Shown piece by piece: positions 9,802-15,521 of a stretch of 15,521 nucleotides of DNA. The stretch's first letter is position 1; each line of letters opens with the position of its first letter. The DNA comes from Blastomyces gilchristii SLH14081 (Eukaryota > Ascomycota > Eurotiomycetes > Onygenales > Ajellomycetaceae), in the NCBI RefSeq assembly GCF_000003855.2, contig NW_003101647.1:1-15521 (forward strand), written 5' to 3'. Made by a program: the position numbers and the translations under genes. Under the pieces are notes generated by a model. It ran no database searches and was not told the origin of the DNA. It saw nothing but the letters and a program-made list of their open reading frames with translations.

Positions 9802-9807
9802 TATAAA
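9802..9807 (+). promoter_or_regulatory. TATA box of the 9916 gene
   Basis: TATAAA lies 114 bases before the ATG at 9916. Between them is a C/T- and CA-rich leader (ACTTACCCACC, CTACCCACA), typical of fungal transcription start regions. Confidence 0.5.
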
Positions 9808-9915
9808 TCATCTGCCAGCTCAAGAGGCACCTGTTCATCAGTGTTATTGTATTCTTCAGACACTTACCCACCTTAGCCAGACTTTGTGACAACTTCACCA
9901 CTGCATCTACCCACA

Positions 9916-10131
9916 ATGTCTGGCATTGATCCCAATGCTCGAAGGGAAGTCAATAAAGCAATCATCGACTCCGGGGCCGCCATTGTTGGACACATGGTTG
10001 CCGCTGCCAACTCCTCTGTTGAGAAACGTCGTAGGAACAAAGAGGAGCGAGAAAGACGCGAGGCTCAAGTGAAGGCTGCCAAGGAGAAGGCAGATGCCGC
10101 TGTTCGTGCTCAACCCCGCCCTTTCAAATGA
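9916..10131 (+). CDS. Small charged hypothetical protein, 71 aa
   Basis: Single exon starting MSGIDPNARREVNKAIIDSG. The ATG at 9916 sits in CCCACAATGTC, a good fungal start context; in-frame codons upstream are non-ATG. Residues 15-37 form a small-residue, weakly hydrophobic helix (AIIDSGAAIVGHMVAAANSS). From about residue 40 comes a highly charged helix of Lys, Arg, Glu and Ala with RRRNKEERERREAQVKAAKEK, likely coiled-coil or nucleic-acid binding, ending QPRPFK. No family is recognised. A proper leader, a TATA box and regular codon use support a real gene. The antisense frame at 9907-10182 is taken as its shadow. Confidence 0.6.
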   Translation: MSGIDPNARREVNKAIIDSGAAIVGHMVAAANSSVEKRRRNKEERERREAQVKAAKEKADAAVRAQPRPFK

Positions 10132-10758
10132 CCTTGGCATGTACTGACAGTTTCTAGAAGCGCGGCATATCTGGCTAGACATGGGCTACTCAAGAGCCTG
10201 GGCAAGACCCATGGCCTCACGTGTGGTCTGCACTCTTGCCTTTACCAATCTTGTCAACCTAAGTGGCTAACAGCGGAAAGCACCTGCAGCAAGAAGGCTC
10301 TCTCTACTGTCGTGCCCGCAACATTCTCATCATTTGATACTGTCTTTACTGTCTCGGACATTTTACTTTGCAGCCTGGCTGGGAGAGGGAGAACAAGGGC
10401 TTTGGTAAATCTGTGCTCCTTGGGCAACCAATATCAACTGTTTCTCTCTGAAAGTACTTCTCCATTTCAATTTAGTCAATAAAATGGGCAACTTTAACCA
10501 TTTCCAACACTTTAAAATGTAAGAGGATACATTTAACCAAATTCGTACGGTCAATCTAGAGTCTTTGAGCATTTTCAAATTGGTTTATTGCTGCAGGGAA
10601 GAAATTCCTTGGCGTAGGGTCTGGTATCTCTTGCGACTACAAAAAAAATACTTGGGGCACTACTTTCTGTTTTAACCCACACCGCCAGGGAGTTTTTCCG
10701 CCCGAAGTTTGAGTGTGCAGGCTAGTTACCCAACCGAACAGTCCTTCGAGCATCGCGA
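10132..10758. other. Intergenic region between the small gene and the APH gene
   Basis: No supported gene. Holds the 3' side of the small gene (an AATAAA near 10477 is a possible distant poly(A) signal) and the 5' side of the APH gene, with an A8 run near 10641 and pyrimidine-rich stretches. The only open frame of note, minus 10578-10363, has no supporting features. Confidence 0.45.
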
Positions 10759-12654
10759 ATGCACGCCAAAACCTCTCACGTCTCGCAACCAGCTCCCTTA
10801 CCAGATTTGTGTTCACCCCAGTGCGTGCTTAACCCCAACCATTTCTCCGACTTTATGGATACCAACGCGGTTATCGATCTCGTCCACGAGGTGCAGGGCC
10901 AGCTCTGGGTCGACAAGGTGAACGAGACTCACAGAACAGGCCGACTCTGCCGGTGGGTGTCGACTTTCCATCCCCACAATCTTCCCTGTCAACTCGACGG
11001 CACCTTTCACCATGGTGCATTTAATGCCGGCATGAAGATGGTCTTCAGCGACGGCACTGCCTGGATGATCCGTTTCCCTCGTGTAGGGATGGTTAGTGAC
11101 AATTACGCCGACGAGAAGGTTGCCATGGAGGTGACCGCCCTGAGTCTTATTCGTAACAAAACTACCATTCCTGTCCCCAGAGTCCAGGCATGGGGTGTTG
11201 CTGCCGGCAACCCACTTGGTTTGGGTCCGTTCATTATGATGGACTTTATCAACGGTGTGAGCCTCAGCGACCTTCTCAATAATCCCAATGCCGAGCGCCC
11301 TACTAGACTCATGAGGGAGGATATCAATGATAGTGATATTGAAATTATCTACCGGCAATTGGTGAATTATCTGCTTCAGCTTTTCAAGCTTGATTTTGAC
11401 CGGATTGGTAGCTTGCCATGGCCGGGGGTTGACGCCCAAAGCGCGACACTGGCACGCCCGCTAACCTTTAAGGCACATAGTATCCTACAAAATGGAGGAG
11501 TCAACACTTTTGGTATGTCATGTTGCTTTCCCCTTCTCTCTCTAAGCTTGGATGTACATTCACTAAACAAATGATTTATAGGCGACCGACGCCAGGGGTA
11601 TACAACAACAACTGAGTATTTTCAATATGTTGTTGGGCAAGACTGGGCGCAGCTTGTTCAGCAGCCAAACTCGACTGTTGGTTTATACGATGCGAAAAAC
11701 AAATACATGGCGTTTCAGGTTCTAAAAGCCCTGATACCTGACTTAGTCAATGCCAAGTATGACCGTTGCAAGTTCAAGTTGATTTGCGATGATCTTGGTT
11801 TGGCCAACCTGATTGTTCGAAGCAAGAAAGATCTCACCGTCATTGGAGTAGTGGATCTTGAGTGGTCATACGTTGGGCCTGCCCAGTTGTTTGGCTCGGC
11901 ACCGTGGTGGCTTCTTCAAGACAGACCTGTCAACAGCGCATGGGATTATGAGGATGACAAGCCGCCCAAGATTGCCGCCCGGTACTTTAAGTGCCTAAAG
12001 TCTTTTATACGAATTTTAGAGGAGGAAGAGGAAAAAATTCCAGGACATGAAGAGAGAGAGCTCTCTAGTCTTGTCAAGTGGTCACAAACCTCTGGAGCCA
12101 TGTGGCTGCACATGCTCCTCTCTTCCGGCTTTAATGATTATTGCAGCTTTCCTTTTACACAGCTGCGCCGACATTTTCACACTGAGTGGCTGAAGCGCGA
12201 GGAGGAATTTAACAACACGGAAGAGCTTGAGGCATTTGCGGTGCGGAAGGTGAGCGAGTTGGAAGAGTATGATGAGGCCTTGGAGAAGAGAGAGAAAGAT
12301 AAAGCGCTTGTCGACAGTGGGATGATGACAAAGGAGGAATTTGTTGCCAATACTCTGACATCAGAGTCAGACTCTCCCGCCTGGTCCTCATCGTTTGTAG
12401 TCAACAATGAGGCGAGAAATGACAAGGGGCTGTTCCAGAAGGTAGCAGCTACCTGGCTCTGGTCAGTCTTCTTCTGGCTCGAAGAAAGGCCACAAGCCCA
12501 TGTCTCGCCACACTGCACCTTTGCAAAGCGATCTCTACAGCAGCTTTCGACCCTCAAACGAAAGTTCCTATCATGCGTGCAGCGCATGTGGGCAGCAATC
12601 ATCTTAGCCTGTTGGAGGATTAGTGCCACCATTCGCCCAACGTGCAGACTCTAG
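10759..12654 (+). CDS. APH-family phosphotransferase (aminoglycoside phosphotransferase-like fold)
   Basis: Exons 10759-11512 and 11582-12654; intron 69 bases (GTATGT..TTATAG, branch CACTAAA), phase kept; 608 residues. ATG at 10759 gives the longest form; ATG at 10855 (MDTNAV) is a serious alternative. N-lobe: FHHGAFNAG near residues 83-91, WMIRFPRVG at 102-110, DEKVAMEV at 118-125. C-lobe: ICDDLGLANLIV near 319-330 in place of the usual HGDLHPGN, then GVVDLEWSYVGP near 340-351 (metal-binding Asp as in IDWE). This replaced catalytic loop is typical of a large fungal APH subfamily. Residues about 462-495 are acidic and helical (NNTEELEAFAVRKVSELEEY). The tail after about 520 contains ATWLWSVFFWL and RMWAAIILACW and is unusual. 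Substrate unknown: these fungal proteins are rarely characterised, and antibiotic resistance should not be assumed. Its stop lies 13 bases before the next ATG. Confidence 0.85.
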
Positions 12655-12667
12655 CCACCGCCGTGGG

Positions 12668-14219
12668 ATGTCCATAATCTCGAAGTTTTACGAGCTCGGC
12701 TGCACTTACATCGACTGTGACGGGAGATCTCTTGGGAAGGCTGGAACTCATATCATGATTGAGAAGTTTTCAGGCCTGCGGCCCATCCATATGCTGCCAG
12801 CATTTCCACTCGAATACCACCCCGATCAAGCAGGGGTAAGGCAAAAGTGTATTGAATGCGGGAAGAAATTTTGTGGGCTAGTTAGGACGCATATCCGGCA
12901 GTGTAACGGAACAGCATTTTTCATGCACAAAGGGAAGCCAGTGCAGGTCAAGGTCAACAGACGTATTGGCATCGATGCCGCATTCTTCTACGAATTTAAT
13001 CCCAATTATTACCGCCCGCGTGTTGAAATATCTAGCTCAATGAGGTCAGACACCAACGGAAATATTTGGTTTGACTTAGGCGAACTCGAGGAGGAGCAGC
13101 ATATGAAAGAAAAGGAGAAATTCAGGAGGACAGACAGCCTCAACATGACTGATGATGATTATCTGATATGTTGTCCCTCGGTTCCCGGCTTTAGTTTCGC
13201 GGAGAATGATTTCTGTAAGCCCTACCCTTCCATCCTAATTTTCATAGCAAGCCTGACACAGTTCTAGACGAGTTTGCTTTTGATGACATTTGTGATGTCA
13301 AGTGGTCACCTGGTCTTCTTGGGAACCTAACAATTCCTGACAAGAAGAAACGCACACTAATGGCCCTTGCAAGAACCCGCCTGGAGGTTGTCCCTTCCCT
13401 TCCATTTGATGATTTTGTGGCGGGTAAAGGGCGTGGCTCGAACGTTCTTCTCTAGTATGTCTTATAGCCTTTGATTTGTTACGCATGCTAACGACTCAGT
13501 GGCCCGCCCGGAGTGGGCAAGACTCTAACTGCCGAAGCCATGTCGGAGTATTTTGAGCAGCCTCTTCACCTGGTAAGACCAGTTCCCGTCGAGGGCCTGT
13601 AATGTAGACTAACCTTTTAGATACCCGCTGCCCAATTGGTCGCGAATCCTACTAAAGTTGAGGACAATCTCACTCGTATCTTTCAAATCGCTAAGCGGTT
13701 CGATGCCCTTCTTTTGTTAGATGAAGGCGATGTCTTCCTCGGACGCCGGGCATCTATCAACGCATGCAAGGACGCTACTGTTACAATATTCCTTTGCAAG
13801 CTGGAGTACTTTCAAAGAATCTTTTTTCTCACAACGAACCGGGAAACAGAGTTCGATGAGGCAGTCCTTAGCAGGATTCATCTGAAGATCAGATACAAAA
13901 AGCTGAGCCAGCCTCAACAAAGGGATATATGGAGGCACTTTATCTCTTGAGCATGTACGCATCAAGGACCAGCAGAGGTGGGTGATATGGACCGCCTCGC
14001 GAATTTAGACCTCAACGGGCGGGAGGTAAGTCTGAAGAAACCGTTTCGGTTCGGGTCCTGGCTAAAATTGCAAGTTAGATCAAAAATCTCATGTCCATTG
14101 CACATGCGCTTGCGACGGATGATGGCGGCTGTGTTAACTATAAATATATTGAGCAAGCCTCAGTCTCAAACGAGGAATATTCTCGAGAGTTTAATCGTGT
14201 CAGTACCATGTACAGCTGA
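12668..14219 (+). pseudogene. AAA ATPase with DUF7025-type N-terminal domain; N-truncated, one in-frame TGA
   Basis: Exons 12668-13214, 13262-13454, 13500-13572, 13621-14025 and 14079-14219. The introns are 47, 45, 48 and 53 bases, all GT..AG and all in phase. First domain: YIDCDGRSLG, AFPLEYHPDQAGV, RIGIDAAFF, FNPNY, then LICCPSVPGFSF, as in the DUF7025 region of fungal AAA proteins. AAA core: Walker A GPPGVGKT (248-255), Walker B LLLLDEGD (Asp305, Glu306; usually DEAD), sensor 1 TTNR (342-345), arginine finger SRIH (355-358). A TGA at 13948-13950 ends the frame at residue 380. The same frame then goes on with GDMDRLANLDLNGRE, an intact intron and IKNLMSIAHALAT, the normal C-terminal end, to TGA 14217-14219. 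The long N-terminal part usual in the family is missing. If translated to the first stop, it keeps all the catalytic motifs. It could also be the 3' half of a fusion with the APH gene. Confidence 0.8.
13948..13950 (+). other. Premature TGA in the AAA frame
   Basis: TTT ATC TCT TGA GCA TGT: the stop interrupts a frame that resumes the family pattern without any shift. No GT donor immediately before it would let splicing remove it. A CGA to TGA change is the simplest origin. Confidence 0.75.
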
Positions 14220-14328
14220 CGGATCTTTGTATGGTTTCACATTCCTCTTGGTTCATTCTCCTTATTTTTTTTGTTATGATGATGGACTCGTCCACTAGTT
14301 CTGAGCTGTAACTAGTGTCTTTTGCGGA
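14220..14328. other. 3' flank of the AAA gene
   Basis: T-rich sequence with a T8 run near 14265 and a short inverted pair ACTAGT / ACTAGT around 14295-14317. It probably contains the AAA 3' UTR. No gene. Confidence 0.4.
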
Positions 14329-15521
14329 GCTAAAATAGTACTGGTTTATACTGAATGCGGCCCTGGAGAATTTGCTGTGAAAGATGTCGAGCCTAGCCGT
14401 TTCTCAACCACAGCATTCGACCTTTCACTCTCCCTGGGGATTAGAAAGAAGTGATTCAGTGCCTCACTGAGAGCCGAGTCAACGTGCCGAATGAAGCAAG
14501 CTTTGACGATGTTATTGAAGATCTTGCCAGCAAAGCTCGTCCGCTGATTGAGACGCTCAAGTGCGGAAGGCTGCTTGCGACTATGGGTGTTCGATTGCCT
14601 TGGAGGAATAGCGTCAGAGAGCTTTGATATCAACAAAGAGAGCCTCTGGTTTGTTTCTGTTGTCCTTGAATTTCTTCTGGTGAACCGCGAGCAGCTCGGA
14701 TTCGACCCTACCGTCGTCACCCATGGAACAAAGCGTTACATCACAATCAAGAAGGACGGCGGGAAGTAACAGCTGGTCATTGACGAGGTCATTGGGCGAG
14801 CGCGCTGTGTCGCCGGCCGGGCTACCACATGCTGGAAGGTACATCGCGAGGACGAGCTGCAAGCCCGCAGTATCCAGAGCGCGACGAGGAAGGGGAGCTT
14901 TTGTATGAAGCAGCGGCTCATGGGGTGACCCATGTCGCCCGGTACTACCACCATGAGACCGTCCGCGTCGACGGCAGGGCTGATGACGTCTTGGGTATTC
15001 GAAAAGGCCTACTCATCCCAACGACAGGCCAAAAGAGAGCTGGCGCAAAGCCTGCCTCGGGCCGGAGCAGGTCCCGCCAAGCACATAAGGACTCAAACAG
15101 CATTACAGGGCAGAAACGGTCTTCGGAATGTGTGGACGCAGCGTTACCCCCGCCACCCAGCAAACGCACCCAGTCAAGCTCTCCGACGAAACACCTGACC
15201 GACGGAAAACCACAGAATCGTGTGCACCGCCGCGTTGTTGTCCGGGACTACGGGAAACATATCTTTGAGAGTAGCTCAAGGATCGCGTTGCTTGTGGGTA
15301 TATGTCTCTTTACCAGAACGCTGGCCTCGTGCAAAGTGATATCTCCCACCGAAATCTACTTGTGAATGAGGACAAGGATAACCCTTCCTACCGGGCATTC
15401 TTGATTAACCTCGACCTTGCGATCAGAGTGGAACGGGATGGCTTCTCCCAAGCGCGCGGTAAAACCGGCACAAGGAGCATTCATGGCGATCGGCGTGTTG
15501 TTTGGAGAAAAGCACTCGAAT
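14329..15521 (+). pseudogene. FunK1-type fungal protein kinase relic, runs off the window end
   Basis: Segments of one FunK1 (fungal-type protein kinase) gene occur in order but in changing frames. ECGPGEFAVKDVEPSRFSTT (from about 14353) breaks at 14451 by loss of one base. VIQCLTESRVNVPNEASFDD leads to LASKARPLIETL. Near 14555-14575 a large internal deletion joins that to LRLWVFDCLGGIASESFDIN, dropping the usual LVIGELK part. TAA at 14767 follows KKDGGK, then VIDEVIGRARCVAGRATTCW. A frame-changing deletion lies near 14851-14870, then QYPERDEEGELLYEAAAHGV, RYYHHETVRV and RRVVVRDYGKHIF. Loss of the AALEGC-like part near 15291-15296 precedes GYMSLYQNAGLVQSDIS (catalytic Asp kept; QSDIS for HRDIS is seen in the family), NLLVNED, LINLDLAI and GKTGTR. 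One extra base near 15475 precedes MAIGVLFGEKHS. At least six lesions make it non-functional. Confidence 0.88.

Noticed and set aside
10813..11439. 208-codon minus frame
   Set aside because: It lies wholly opposite the conserved APH exon; a shadow frame.
12177..12632. 151-codon minus frame
   Set aside because: Opposite the charged APH tail; Ser-rich composition is what antisense of Glu/Lys-rich coding gives.
12623..12667. GTG start extending the AAA frame upstream
   Set aside because: Not an ATG, and it would overlap the APH stop. Kept only as possible fusion exon sequence.
1..15521. CRISPR arrays, tRNA or rRNA genes, bacterial operons or origins
   Set aside because: No regularly spaced repeats, no cloverleaf or rRNA signatures seen, and intron-containing genes show a fungal nuclear genome.

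Overview
The window looks like an accessory segment of a filamentous ascomycete (Pezizomycotina) genome. Evidence: short introns of 45-69 bases with GT..AG ends and CTAAC/CTAA-like branch sites; a block of very AT-rich, mutation-saturated transposon remains; and gene families typical of expanded, fast-changing fungal repertoires (APH-fold phosphotransferase, DUF7025-type AAA ATPase, FunK1 kinase). Gene models are read by eye from splice signals and frame continuity; no database was searched.

Layout. Bases 1 to about 5050 are an AT-rich, gene-free block. It holds two 5'-truncated copies of one non-LTR (LINE) retrotransposon placed head to head. One on the minus strand (about 97-2665) keeps reverse transcriptase, RNase H and 3' UTR. 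One on the plus strand (about 2672-3947) keeps only RNase H, the C-terminal Cys/His motif and 3' UTR. Together they form an inverted repeat with arms of about 1.28 kb around a 1.3 kb loop. Both carry in-frame stops and are dead. A further unrecognised coding relic may lie at 3987-4379. Composition becomes ordinary between about 5050 and 5170.

From 5530 the window is gene-bearing, with the clear genes all on the plus strand: an unrecognised three-exon gene (5530-7342, 553 aa, with a C-terminal 17-residue repeat); a murky stretch at 7343-9800 with a possible multi-exon minus-strand gene (7448-8272); a small charged 71-aa protein (9916-10131) behind a TATA box; an APH-family phosphotransferase (10759-12654, one intron); a DUF7025/AAA ATPase (12668-14219, four introns) with a truncated N-terminus and an in-frame TGA; and a decayed FunK1 kinase (about 14329 to the window end) with at least six separate lesions.

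How it fits together. APH, AAA and FunK1 are all nucleotide-using families common in accessory or subtelomeric fungal DNA. The decline from intact (APH) through one-stop (AAA) to multiply broken (FunK1) suggests birth-and-death evolution beside a silenced transposon island rather than a working pathway. The most unusual points are the fold-back LINE pair with an undamaged 3' hairpin in both copies, a residual-cytosine pattern in the AT-rich block that does not look like classical CpA-directed RIP, and the 13-base gap between the APH and AAA reading frames, which leaves open an APH-AAA fusion.
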